This document shows positions 16,427-24,550 of a stretch of 64,000 nt of DNA, piece by piece. Where the stretch lies: assembly GCF_001205715.1 (NCBI RefSeq), contig NZ_AQQZ01000006.1, positions 208,057 to 272,056 of the forward strand. Reading direction: 5' to 3'. This stretch comes from Pseudaestuariivita atlantica (lineage in GTDB: Bacteria; Pseudomonadota; Alphaproteobacteria; Rhodobacterales; Rhodobacteraceae). The notes below the pieces were generated by a model. It ran no database searches. It had not been told where the DNA came from and worked only from the letters and a program-made list of their open reading frames with translations. Numbering within the stretch: position 1 is the first letter of the stretch; each line of letters starts with the position of its first letter. The translations under genes were made by a program, and so were the position numbers.

Positions 16427-18001
16427 TTATTCTTTGAGATAGGTCATGTCGATCGGCGTCGACGTGCCCCAGATGCCCAGCGGCGGGTTGCCCACCTTGT
16501 CGGAATAGACCGTGTGATAGGGCAGCGTGTTGGTGTGATAGACCGGCAGCTCGTCGGCGATGATCAACTGGAACTCCTTGTAAAGCTCCTTGCGCTTGGC
16601 CGGGTCGGTCTCCACCGCCGCCATCGCAAGCAACTCGTCGACGCGGGCGTTGGAATAGCCCTGGGTGTTCGACCAGACGCCCTTGCCGATATTGCTGGAC
16701 ACGTATGTCCGGTGCACGCCGATCACCGGGTCACCCCAGTTGAACACCGTGTCCCAGCTCATGTCGAAATCCATCTCTCCCATGCGCTTGGCCCAGGTCG
16801 GGAAATCGGCCGAGGCGCGCACCTCGACATCGATGCCGACCTTCTTCAGCGCGGCCTTGACGTATTCCACCTGCGGTTTCACGCCCGGCCAGCCGAAATC
16901 GATGGTGAGCGAGAACCGGCTGTCGCCGTTCATCGGGAACCCGGCCTCGTCCAGCAGCGCCTTCGCCTTGTCGAGATCGAGATCATAGGTCGGCACATCG
17001 GGGTAATAGAACGGGCTGTCGGGGTGGATACCCGTGCGGCTGTCCGCCGCCGTGCCCTGCATCAGCGCGTTCTGGATGAATTTCTTGTCGACGGCATAGG
17101 CGATGGCCTGCCGCACGCGTTTGTCCTTCAGGGGGCCGCGTTGGGTGTTCATCGCCAGCCAGTCGAGCGGGCCGATGGCGCCGTAGCCTTCGGGCGTCAC
17201 CGTGATGCCGTCCACGCCCTTCAGGCGATTGACCATCTGCGGCACGGATTCAAACGCGCCCATGTGCAACTCGCCGTTCTCATACGCGATGGTGCGCGCC
17301 GACACGTCGGTGATGATGCGCAGCACGACGCGGTCGAGGTACGGACGCCCCTCGATGAAGAAGTCGTCGAAGCGTTCGAGGATCACGTGCTCCCCGCTCT
17401 TGAACTCCACCAGCTTGAAGGGGCCCGAACCCACGACGTTTTCATTGTTGCGCGGGTGGGACTTGACCTCTTCCACCGGCACGTCGCCATAGATGTGCTT
17501 GGGCAGGATCGACATCAGCTGCCCCGAAATCGCCAGCATCAGCGCCGGGTGCGGGCGCGACAGTTTCAGGATGGCGGTGTGCGCATCCGGCGTCTCTACG
17601 CTTTCGACCGGGGCGAACATCGTCTTGAACGGGTGGTTCGCCTTGATCACGTCGATCGAGAACGCGATGTCCTCGGACGTGATCGGCTGGCCGTCGTGGA
17701 ACACGGCATCCTTGACGAGGTTGAGCGTGAAGCTCAGCCCGTCCTCGCTGATCTCCCAGCTTTCGGCGAGGTAGGGCTGCGGCGTCCAGTCCTCGTCATA
17801 GCGCAGCGGCGAGGCGAATAGCTGCGCCGCCGGATACCCCGTCACGATCCCCGATTGCACCGCGCCGTTCAGCGTGCGCGGGTTCGAGCCCATCACCGAT
17901 ACAAGCGTGCCGCCACGCACCGGCTCTTCGGCCTGCGTGGCGCTTGCCACGAGCCCCGCCACCGCGGCGGAAGTCAGCAAGGTCCTCATGAAATGCTTCA
18001 T
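16427..18001 (-). CDS. Peptide/nickel-type ABC substrate-binding protein (DppA-like)
   Basis: This is a 524-residue SBP family 5 protein. A Sec signal ends near ATQAEEPVRGGTL; the binding domain follows with GSNPRTLNGAVQSG, YLAESWEISEDGLSFTLNL and VVGSGPFKLVEFKSGE in family order. The family binds di/oligopeptides, nickel complexes or other small ligands, and sequence alone does not tell which. It is the first gene of the operon and is divergent from an amidohydrolase and its metal chaperone, which may act on the imported compound. Confidence 0.92.
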   Translation of the reverse strand: MKHFMRTLLTSAAVAGLVASATQAEEPVRGGTLVSVMGSNPRTLNGAVQSGIVTGYPAAQLFASPLRYDEDWTPQPYLAESWEISEDGLSFTLNLVKDAVFHDGQPITSEDIAFSIDVIKANHPFKTMFAPVESVETPDAHTAILKLSRPHPALMLAISGQLMSILPKHIYGDVPVEEVKSHPRNNENVVGSGPFKLVEFKSGEHVILERFDDFFIEGRPYLDRVVLRIITDVSARTIAYENGELHMGAFESVPQMVNRLKGVDGITVTPEGYGAIGPLDWLAMNTQRGPLKDKRVRQAIAYAVDKKFIQNALMQGTAADSRTGIHPDSPFYYPDVPTYDLDLDKAKALLDEAGFPMNGDSRFSLTIDFGWPGVKPQVEYVKAALKKVGIDVEVRASADFPTWAKRMGEMDFDMSWDTVFNWGDPVIGVHRTYVSSNIGKGVWSNTQGYSNARVDELLAMAAVETDPAKRKELYKEFQLIIADELPVYHTNTLPYHTVYSDKVGNPPLGIWGTSTPIDMTYLKE

Positions 18002-18080
18002 CTGTCTTCTCCCTAATGTCGTTTTTTGGAGGGAGGCTAGACGACATCCGCGCGATTACAAAAGTGATTTTCGCGACCGA

Positions 18081-18109
18081 TTGACAACCGGCACCCGGAT
18101 TGCCTTCAC
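18081..18109 (+). promoter_or_regulatory. Candidate promoter of the amidohydrolase gene
   Basis: TTGACA (18081-18086) is a perfect -35 hexamer. With an 18-base spacer the -10 would be TTCACT (18105-18110), which is poor. It lies 30 bases before the start codon in the divergent gap of 18002-18140. Confidence 0.3.
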
Positions 18110-18140
18110 TTCCCGCTGCAAACCGCGCCGCGAGGACCCC

Positions 18141-19784
18141 ATGCCAGATATCACGATCTATGCTGCCCGGAAGATCATCACGATGAACCCCGCGCAGCCC
18201 GTGGCGACGCATGTCGCGGTGCGCGACGGGCGCATCCTCGGCGCCGGATCGCTGGATGACCTGACCGGCTGGGGCGACCATACGGTTGACGACCGCTTCG
18301 CCGAAAAGGTGCTGATGCCCGGTTTCGTCGAAGGCCACGCCCACGCGATGGAAGGCACGCTGTGGCGGAAGGTCTATTGCGGGTATTTCGACCGCACCGA
18401 TCCCGCGGGGCGCACGTGGCCGGGCCTCACATCCGTCGACGCGGTTCTTGAACGGCTGGCCGAGGCCGAGGCGGCGCTGGACGATCCCAACGCGCCCTTG
18501 GGCGGGTTCCAGTTCGACCCGATTTACATGGACAACGCCACCGTCGACCGCACGCAGCTTGACGCGCTGTCCACGACCCGGCCCATCGGCATCCTGCATG
18601 CCTCGGGACATATCATGATCGTCAACTCCAGGGCGCTGGAGCTTGCGGGCCTCATGCGGACGGGCATCAACCACCCCGGCATACCGCTTGGCCCCGACGG
18701 GATGCCGACGGGCGTGCTGAAAGGCCCCGAGGTCTACATGCCCGTGGCACCGCATGTGGGGTTCAACCGTTCGGCCACCGATGCCGACGAACAGGGCCTG
18801 CGCGATTTCGCCCGGCTTTGCGTGCGCACCGGCACGACCACGATCACCGACCTCGCCTCCCGCCTCGAACCCGACGCGGTGGAGATGATGCTGCGCGTCA
18901 CCGGGGAGGCGCGCTTCCCCGCCCGCCTCGTCCCGCTCAAGTTCTTCATGGGCCACACGCCGCAGGACCTTGTCGACTACACCGTCAGCCTGCGCGACCG
19001 GTCGACCGACAAGCTACGGCTGGGCCGGATCAAGGTGATCGCCGACGGCTCGATCCAGGGGTTCACCGCCCGGCTGCGCGCGCCCGGATACTACAACGGC
19101 GCACCGAACGGGCTGTGGTACATCGCGCCCGAGCAGCTGGCCGACATCTATCGCCTCGCGCTGGAGCACGGCGTGCCGGTGCACACCCACACCAACGGGG
19201 ACGAGGCGACCGACCTCGTTCTCGACACGCTGGGACCCGCGCTGATGCAGCACCCCTCCCGCGACCACCGGTTCACGCTGCAGCACTGCCAGTTGGCCGA
19301 TGCCGCGCAGTTCCGCCGGATCAAGGCGCTGGGGATGTGCGTGAACCTGTTTGCCAACCACCATTTCTACTGGGGGGACGAGCATTACCGCCTGACCGTC
19401 GGCCCGGAACGCGCCACGCGCATGAATGCCTGCCGCACGGCGCTGGACACGGGCGTGCCCATGGCGATCCATTCCGACGCGCCGGTCACGCCGCTCGCGC
19501 CGCTGTTCACCGCCTGGGCCGCCGTCAACCGCATCACCGCCTCGGGCCGCGTTCAGGGCGCGCATGAGCGCATCAGCGTGGACGAGGCGCTTTACGCCAT
19601 CACCCTCGGCGCGGCCTATACCCTGCACCTTGATGGCGAGGTCGGCTCGATCGAGGCGGGCAAGTCCGCCGATTTCGCCGTGCTCGACGCCGACCCGACC
19701 GACGTCGCGCCCGAAGACCTGAAGGACGTGCCCGTCTGGGGCACGGTCATCGCGGGCCAGGTCCACGCGGCCGCCGACCAGTGA
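18141..19784 (+). CDS. Amidohydrolase family protein (YtcJ-like)
   Basis: This is a metal-dependent hydrolase of the amidohydrolase superfamily, YtcJ/AepA branch, 547 residues. LMPGFVEGHAHAMEG near residue 60 supplies the first HxH, VHTHTNGDEATDL near 350 and LQHCQLAD near 380 provide further His residues, and IHSDAPVTPL near 445 the catalytic Asp. The composite beta-sandwich of the termini is visible in ITIYAARKIITMNP and the end VWGTVIAGQVHAA. GAGGA precedes the chosen ATG. It overlaps a CobW-type GTPase gene by GTGA. Substrates in this branch are N-formyl or N-acyl compounds and cyclic amides; the exact one is unknown. Confidence 0.88.
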   Translation: MPDITIYAARKIITMNPAQPVATHVAVRDGRILGAGSLDDLTGWGDHTVDDRFAEKVLMPGFVEGHAHAMEGTLWRKVYCGYFDRTDPAGRTWPGLTSVDAVLERLAEAEAALDDPNAPLGGFQFDPIYMDNATVDRTQLDALSTTRPIGILHASGHIMIVNSRALELAGLMRTGINHPGIPLGPDGMPTGVLKGPEVYMPVAPHVGFNRSATDADEQGLRDFARLCVRTGTTTITDLASRLEPDAVEMMLRVTGEARFPARLVPLKFFMGHTPQDLVDYTVSLRDRSTDKLRLGRIKVIADGSIQGFTARLRAPGYYNGAPNGLWYIAPEQLADIYRLALEHGVPVHTHTNGDEATDLVLDTLGPALMQHPSRDHRFTLQHCQLADAAQFRRIKALGMCVNLFANHHFYWGDEHYRLTVGPERATRMNACRTALDTGVPMAIHSDAPVTPLAPLFTAWAAVNRITASGRVQGAHERISVDEALYAITLGAAYTLHLDGEVGSIEAGKSADFAVLDADPTDVAPEDLKDVPVWGTVIAGQVHAAADQ

Positions 19785-20704
19785 CCACGCCCGTCACCGT
19801 CATCGGCGGCTACCTTGGCGCGGGCAAGACGACGCTCATCAACCGGATGCTGCGTCATGCGGACGGCCAGCGCATCGCGGTTCTGGTCAACGAATTCGGC
19901 GCGCTGTCGATCGACGAGGACCTGATCCTCGCGCAGGACGGCGACGTGATCTCGATCGCGGGCGGCTGCATCTGCTGCGCCTTCGGGGACAACCTGATGG
20001 GCGCGATCACCGACATGACGGCGCGCACCCCCCGCCCCGACCACATCGTGATCGAGGCGTCCGGCGTCGCCATCCCCGGCTCCATCGCGGCGACGCTGTC
20101 GCTGGTGGCGGGCGTGTCCTTTGCCGGCACGGTGGTTCTGGCCGATGTCGAGACGGTCGAGGCGCGGGCGCGCGACAAGTACCTGTCCGACACGATCCTG
20201 CGCCAGCTGGACGGCGCGGACCTGGTGGTGCTGACCAAGACCGACCTTGTGGACAGCGCCGACATAGCACGGGTCGAAGACTGGCTGAACGCCCTGCACG
20301 GTTCCGCCCGGATCCTGCACGCGCCGAACGGGACAGAGATCAACGCCCTCCTGCTGGGCGTCATCGCCGATCCCGCCGTCGCGGATACCGGCCCGCCCCG
20401 CGACCACTCCGCCGCCTACGAAGCCCTCGCCTTCCAGCAGACCGCGCCCACCGAGGCCGCCATCCTCGCCGAACGCCTCGCGCACCCCGACCTCGGCCTC
20501 ATCCGCGCCAAGGGCTTCGCACGGCAACCGGATGGCGACATGCGGGAAATCCAGATCGCGGGCGCGCGCTGGCAGGTCACCGCCGTCGCCCCGGACACGC
20601 CGGGCAACCTCGTCTGCATCGCCCTGCGCCCGTGGCCTGCGAAAGCGCGCTGTATCGAGATCATGGCCGGTCACGGCTATGCCCCGGTCGCGCAATCCCG
20701 ATAA
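19781..20704 (+). CDS. CobW/P47K-family GTPase, putative metal chaperone
   Basis: This is a 307-residue COG0523 GTPase. Walker A is GGYLGAGKTTLINRML at residue 9, the family metal-site motif is GGCICC near residue 63, LVNEFG and LTKTDL (G4) follow, and a short CobW C-terminal domain ends the protein. COG0523 members deliver Zn, Co or related metals to client enzymes. The GTG start overlaps the amidohydrolase stop by four bases, so the metalloenzyme and its likely chaperone are made together. Confidence 0.92.
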   Translation: MTTPVTVIGGYLGAGKTTLINRMLRHADGQRIAVLVNEFGALSIDEDLILAQDGDVISIAGGCICCAFGDNLMGAITDMTARTPRPDHIVIEASGVAIPGSIAATLSLVAGVSFAGTVVLADVETVEARARDKYLSDTILRQLDGADLVVLTKTDLVDSADIARVEDWLNALHGSARILHAPNGTEINALLLGVIADPAVADTGPPRDHSAAYEALAFQQTAPTEAAILAERLAHPDLGLIRAKGFARQPDGDMREIQIAGARWQVTAVAPDTPGNLVCIALRPWPAKARCIEIMAGHGYAPVAQSR

Positions 20705-21240
20705 CGGATGATGTGAGGAAACGAGACCGGGACCGAACGGACGGTCGTGCTGGCCGACGAGACCGCGCCTGTTGCAAACCGGGACCTTTGGCTCATGGCC
20801 TGCGCTGATGCCATGTCGCGCGCGGTGTCCTTGGCGTCGTGGATTGGTCAGCGTATTCTCTTGATGACGGTGCCTTTGTCGATTTCCGGGCTGGCATATG
20901 TGCCCTGGCATGTCCCGCTGCTATCCAAGACACCTCGTCCCCTGATCGCGCGCATCGGTTGCAACTTGGGTCGCCGCCCGACCGGCCGTGGTTTTCGGTC
21001 CTTGCGGCGTCTTCAGGAAAATTTTTTCTGCCGCCCTCTTGAAGTTGCCAAAGCCGGAAACTTTCTAGGATTCGAAACGCCCGTCTGGGGTTTCACGGAT
21101 ACGCAGAAAAGGTTCGGCTGAGACAGCGGACCGCCCCACGTTCGCCGGAACGGGAATGATGAGGCAACGCGACTGATACCCATCGCTGCTTTCTGCGGCG
21201 ACCCTTTTCTCATGGCCGTCCTCCGTGGGCGTTTCGATCC
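20705..21240. other. Long non-coding stretch at the left edge of the stress island
   Basis: About 540 bases with no gene I can support. An open frame at 20747-21121 has no start signal, no recognisable domain and unlike codon use. One weak sigma70-like pair, TTGAAG (21039-21044) and TTTCTA (21062-21067) with a 17-base spacer, lies ahead of the small heat-shock genes. No convincing sigma32 promoter and no attachment repeat were seen. Confidence 0.45.
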
Positions 21241-21260
21241 GTCGTGACCACCGTCACGAC
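21241..21260. promoter_or_regulatory. Perfect inverted repeat before the first hsp20 gene
   Basis: GTCGTGAC-CACC-GTCACGAC is an 8-bp perfect dyad with a four-base spacer, ending 27 bases before the start codon and just before the ribosome site (GAAGGAGG). It could be a repressor operator or a short 5'-UTR hairpin. Confidence 0.5.
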
Positions 21261-21287
21261 CCCGATTGGAAGCGAAGGAGGCGAGAC

Positions 21288-21716
21288 ATGTACTACCCAA
21301 CCTACACACGTCGAAGCGATCCGTTCGCGCTCATGCGTTCCATGATGCGCAGTATGGACGATGGCAACATGGCCCGCGGTACTCGGGCCACATTTCCTGC
21401 CGTGAACATCTGGCAGGGCGACGACGCGGTCGCAATCACTGCAGAACTGCCGGGTGTCGACGCTGCAGACATCGACATCTCGGTCAAGGACAACGTTCTG
21501 ACCCTGTCCGGGGAACGCAAGATGCCGACCCTTCCCGAGGGCGCAAAATGGCATCGCAGCGAGCGCGGCTACGGCAAGTTCACCCGCTTCATCCAACTGC
21601 CGTTCGCGGCCACCGACGACAAGGTCGAGGCCCGGATGGCACACGGTGTTCTGCGGGTCGTGATCGGTCGGCCCGAAGAGGACAAGCCGAAGAAGATCCA
21701 GATCAAGGCTGCATGA
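21288..21716 (+). CDS. Small heat-shock protein, Hsp20/alpha-crystallin (first of three)
   Basis: This is a 142-residue ATP-independent holdase chaperone. The alpha-crystallin domain spans about 40-140: PAVNIWQGDDAVAITAELPGV opens it, DISVKDNVLTLSGER is the central strand pair and ARMAHGVLRVVI is the family A-x-x-x-x-G-V-L motif. GGAGG lies upstream of the ATG. It leads a run of three hsp20 genes in the same direction with short gaps, which suggests a chaperone operon. Confidence 0.93.
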   Translation: MYYPTYTRRSDPFALMRSMMRSMDDGNMARGTRATFPAVNIWQGDDAVAITAELPGVDAADIDISVKDNVLTLSGERKMPTLPEGAKWHRSERGYGKFTRFIQLPFAATDDKVEARMAHGVLRVVIGRPEEDKPKKIQIKAA

Positions 21717-21731
21717 GAGGAGGAAAGGACA

Positions 21732-22130
21732 ATGTCCAAGGAAGTCACTCAAGCCACTGAAAAGACGCCGTCCGAAGCGCCGGAAACCACAAGCGGTGCC
21801 CGCATCTATCGCCCGCTCGCGGATATCATGGAGACCGACGACGGCGTGACGCTGATGCTCGAAATGCCGGGCGTCGCCGCCGAGGACGTGGATGTCACGC
21901 TGGAGAAACGCGTGCTCTCGATCCGCGGCAAGGTGCAACCGACCGCGCCCGAAACGCTGCAACTGGCCTATGCCGAATACGGCGAAGGCGATTTCGAACG
22001 CAGCTTCACCCTGTCGGACGATTTCGACCCCGACAAGATCGACGCATCGGTGGTCAACGGTGTGCTGACGCTGATGCTGCCTCGTGCATCCGAAGCGCAG
22101 CCCAAGAAGATCGCCGTGAAAAGCGCTTAA
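21732..22130 (+). CDS. Small heat-shock protein, Hsp20 (second)
   Basis: This 132-residue alpha-crystallin-domain protein follows the first after 15 bases, with AGGAGG ahead of its ATG. Domain marks are YRPLADIMETDDGVTLMLEM, DVTLEKRVLSIRGKV and ASVVNGVLTLMLP. Its N-terminal arm is short and polar, unlike that of the other two, so it may form mixed oligomers with them. Confidence 0.92.
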   Translation: MSKEVTQATEKTPSEAPETTSGARIYRPLADIMETDDGVTLMLEMPGVAAEDVDVTLEKRVLSIRGKVQPTAPETLQLAYAEYGEGDFERSFTLSDDFDPDKIDASVVNGVLTLMLPRASEAQPKKIAVKSA

Positions 22131-22149
22131 CCACGGAAGGAGAAGACCT

Positions 22150-22641
22150 ATGCAAATCAGGGACCTTATCCCCTGGGCGCGCAAGGATCATGCGCCCGAA
22201 CCGAAATCCGAAGACACCAACCCGATCGCCACGCTTCAGCATGAAATGAACCGGGTGTTCGATGGCTTTCGAAACCGCCTTGGGGACCTCGACTGGCCCT
22301 GGGGCAACGGCGAAGCCAAGTCGGACGTGGTCGAGACGAACGACACCGTCGAGGTTTCGATCGAATTGCCCGGCATGGACATGAAAGACATCGAGGTCTC
22401 GGTCACCAACGACATGCTGACCGTGAAGGGCGAGAAGAAGATCGAGCGGCAGGAGGAGAAGAAAGGCTATTACCTCTCCGAGCGCAGCTATGGCGCGATC
22501 TACCGCACGATCCCGCTGCCTCCGGGCGTGGATGGCGAAAAAGCCGACGCCAGCTTCAGGAACGGCGTGTTGACCATCAAGCTGCCGCAAACGGCTGAAG
22601 CCAAGGCCAAGGTCAAGCAGATCGAGGTCCGGGCGGCGTGA
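22150..22641 (+). CDS. Small heat-shock protein, Hsp20 (third)
   Basis: This is a 163-residue alpha-crystallin-domain protein of the common class-A-like bacterial type. It contains LQHEMNRVFDGFRNRL in the N-terminal arm, VETNDTVEVSIELPGMDMKD, EVSVTNDMLTVKGEKK and ASFRNGVLTIKLPQ. AAGGAGA precedes the ATG. Similar triple hsp20 sets occur in mobile heat-resistance islands of other bacteria. Confidence 0.93.
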   Translation: MQIRDLIPWARKDHAPEPKSEDTNPIATLQHEMNRVFDGFRNRLGDLDWPWGNGEAKSDVVETNDTVEVSIELPGMDMKDIEVSVTNDMLTVKGEKKIERQEEKKGYYLSERSYGAIYRTIPLPPGVDGEKADASFRNGVLTIKLPQTAEAKAKVKQIEVRAA

Positions 22642-22712
22642 ACCCGTGAACGCCCGGCGGCATGCCTGCCGCCGGGCAACCGCCAACCCCATGCAAAGGA
22701 AAGGAGACAGGA

Positions 22713-22847
22713 ATGACGCGTACATCACTTCTCGCCAGCACCGCTCTGGCCGCACGTGTAGCTCTGAGCTCCGTCTCTTGGGCACGGCTCGCACGTGTGA
22801 ACGGGCGACCGGACTGCCCTGCAATGCCGGCCTGCGCACCGGTTTGA
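22713..22847 (+). pseudogene. Signal-peptide-like remnant between hsp20 and cbpA
   Basis: A strong ribosome site (AAAGGAGA) precedes a 44-codon frame whose start, MTRTSLLASTALAARVALSS, looks like a Sec signal peptide that has taken up charged residues. The rest (ending [12 protein letters not shown]) matches nothing I know. Sequence after the stop in another frame continues to 22906 without a start. This suggests the frameshifted head of a lost secreted stress protein. It could also be a genuine micro-protein. Confidence 0.4.
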
Positions 22848-22902
22848 AACAAGCCCAGAACGCCTTGACGCCCGTTGCGCCATTGGCGGTGGAGACAACG
22901 AG

Positions 22903-23847
22903 ATGAGCAACGATCCCTACAAGACACTCGGCGTTCCCAAAACGGCATCCGATGCCGAAATCAAGAAGGCCTACCGCAAGCTGGCCAAGGAATTGCACCC
23001 CGACCTGAATCCCGACGATGCGGCGAAACAGGAACGGTTCAAGGCCGTCTCGGCGGCCTATGACCTGTTGGGCGATCCGGAAAAACGCCGCCGCTTCGAT
23101 GCCGGCGAAATCGACGCCAGCGGCCAGGAACGTGCGGACCGGCAATATTATCACGAATATGCCGGACAGGATTCAGGTCGACGTTATGATCGCGGCCCCG
23201 GTTTCGGCGCGACGATGAGCGAAGAGGATCTTGGCGATATCTTCTCGCAGTTCTTCGGCCAGGGCGGCGCGCACGGACGGGGTGGCTTCGGCGGTGATTT
23301 CCATGCCCGCGGCCAGGATCTTCACTATCACCTCGAGGTTGATTTTCTCGATGCCGCAAGGGGTGCGAGGAAGGCCGTGACCATGCCCGACGGGCAGCAG
23401 TTGCAAGTCTCGATCCCGCCCGGCACCGGAGACGGTACGACCCTGCGGTTGCGCGGCAAGGGCGGCAAGGGACTTGGTGAGGGCGACCGCGGGGATGCGC
23501 TGATCTCGATAAATGTGCGCCCGCATCCGGTCTTTGTCCGCGAGGGTGACACGATCGAAATGGAGCTGCCGATCACCTTCGACGAAGCGGTTCTGGGTGC
23601 CAAGGTGGATGTCCCGACCATCGCGGGCCCCGTTTCGATGAGCATTCCCAAGGGGGCGTCCTCGGGGCAGAAACTTCGCCTGCGCGGCAAGGGCGTTTGC
23701 AGGCCCAAGGGCAAAGCCGGCGACCAGATCGTGCGTCTGAAAATCGTGCTGCCGGACCGGATTGATGCCGAGATGGAAGACATTGCCCGGCGCTGGCGCG
23801 AGGCCTCTACCTTCGATCCGCGGGCCAAGCTGAGGAGGATGGCATGA
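22903..23847 (+). CDS. cbpA: Curved-DNA-binding protein CbpA-type DnaJ co-chaperone
   Basis: This is a class II J-domain protein of 314 residues. The J domain (about 5-70) holds the essential HPD in [13 protein letters not shown]; a Gly-rich linker ([15 protein letters not shown]) follows, then two C-terminal peptide-binding domains ([20 protein letters not shown] and [20 protein letters not shown]). The zinc-finger domain of DnaJ is absent. It overlaps the cbpM gene by ATGA. It stimulates DnaK and would work with the small heat-shock proteins encoded upstream. Confidence 0.92.
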   Translation: MSNDPYKTLGVPKTASDAEIKKAYRKLAKELHPDLNPDDAAKQERFKAVSAAYDLLGDPEKRRRFDAGEIDASGQERADRQYYHEYAGQDSGRRYDRGPGFGATMSEEDLGDIFSQFFGQGGAHGRGGFGGDFHARGQDLHYHLEVDFLDAARGARKAVTMPDGQQLQVSIPPGTGDGTTLRLRGKGGKGLGEGDRGDALISINVRPHPVFVREGDTIEMELPITFDEAVLGAKVDVPTIAGPVSMSIPKGASSGQKLRLRGKGVCRPKGKAGDQIVRLKIVLPDRIDAEMEDIARRWREASTFDPRAKLRRMA

Positions 23848-24182
23848 GACTGAGTGAAGACAAGGTGCTTGCCGAGATACGCCGCCTCACTCGGCGCGAT
23901 CTGCGCCACTGGGTTCGCCAAGGCTGGGTGCGGCCCGTCATCGGCGAAACCGGTCCCCTCTTCGATACGCTCGATGTCGCCCGGCTGCGGCTGCTTTGCG
24001 ATCTGCGAAAAGACATGGCCGTCCCTGCAAGCACGATGCCGGTCGTTCTGTCCTTGCTTGACCAGCTGCACCAAACCCGGAGGGACTTGGTCCGTCTGCT
24101 GTCCATCCTCGAAGACCAGCCGCGCGACGTACGCGCCGCTTTTGAACGCCAGTTGCGAGCCAGGAATCCGGAACAGGAGTGA
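23844..24182 (+). CDS. cbpM: Chaperone modulator CbpM
   Basis: This 112-residue protein of the CbpM/MerR-like family binds the J domain of CbpA and blocks its action. The N-terminal half has a winged-helix-like pattern ([20 protein letters not shown] then [18 protein letters not shown]), and the C-terminal half is a coiled-coil helix pair. Translational coupling to cbpA (ATGA) matches the usual cbpAM pairing and supports the call despite low conservation in this family. Confidence 0.85.
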   Translation: MRLSEDKVLAEIRRLTRRDLRHWVRQGWVRPVIGETGPLFDTLDVARLRLLCDLRKDMAVPASTMPVVLSLLDQLHQTRRDLVRLLSILEDQPRDVRAAFERQLRARNPEQE

Positions 24183-24187
24183 ATGAC

Positions 24188-24493
24188 ATGCACACTGATC
24201 TCGAAGTCTACTATCAGCTTCTCCTGAGAAGTTATCGCAGGTATCTTGAGGCCGAACGGCGTGTTTCATCCGCCCGTGAAGGCCTCCGGGAGGTTTTCCC
24301 GGTGCGGGAGATCCCGTATCACGGGACAATCGGCGCGCCCGGATCCCGGTTCCGCCGATTGTACGATGAACGCGCCTCTGCACTGTTCCGTCTGCAATCG
24401 GCCCACGAAAAGTTCCGGGCGGCCCAGCGACGGGTCGAGCGCCGGAACGCGAGCACCTGCGACGTTTTTCTGATCGGGTGGCAAAAGGACTGA
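24188..24493 (+). CDS. Hypothetical small helical protein
   Basis: This is a 101-residue protein with no family that I recognise. It is rich in Arg and Glu, predicted mostly helical (YYQLLLRSYRRYLEAERRVSS, then LQSAHEKFRAAQRRVERR), with no signal or membrane segment. AGGAG lies 9 bases before ATG 24188; a GTG at 24179 would have no spacing. It follows cbpM after five bases and so is probably part of the chaperone transcript. Confidence 0.6.
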   Translation: MHTDLEVYYQLLLRSYRRYLEAERRVSSAREGLREVFPVREIPYHGTIGAPGSRFRRLYDERASALFRLQSAHEKFRAAQRRVERRNASTCDVFLIGWQKD

Positions 24494-24550
24494 GCCGCCG
24501 CGCGGCAACTGGAAGGATTGTCGCGATAAGCGGGGGTCTGGAAACGAAAC

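Noticed and set aside
15338..17821. An 827-codon open frame opposite the ABC permease and binding-protein genes
   Set aside because: It is antisense to clear genes, is full of Arg/His-rich low-complexity text and has no domain; typical of GC-rich antisense frames.
20747..21121. A 124-codon open frame in the gap before the hsp20 genes
   Set aside because: No ribosome site, no domain, mixed composition and a position in the leader region; judged chance.
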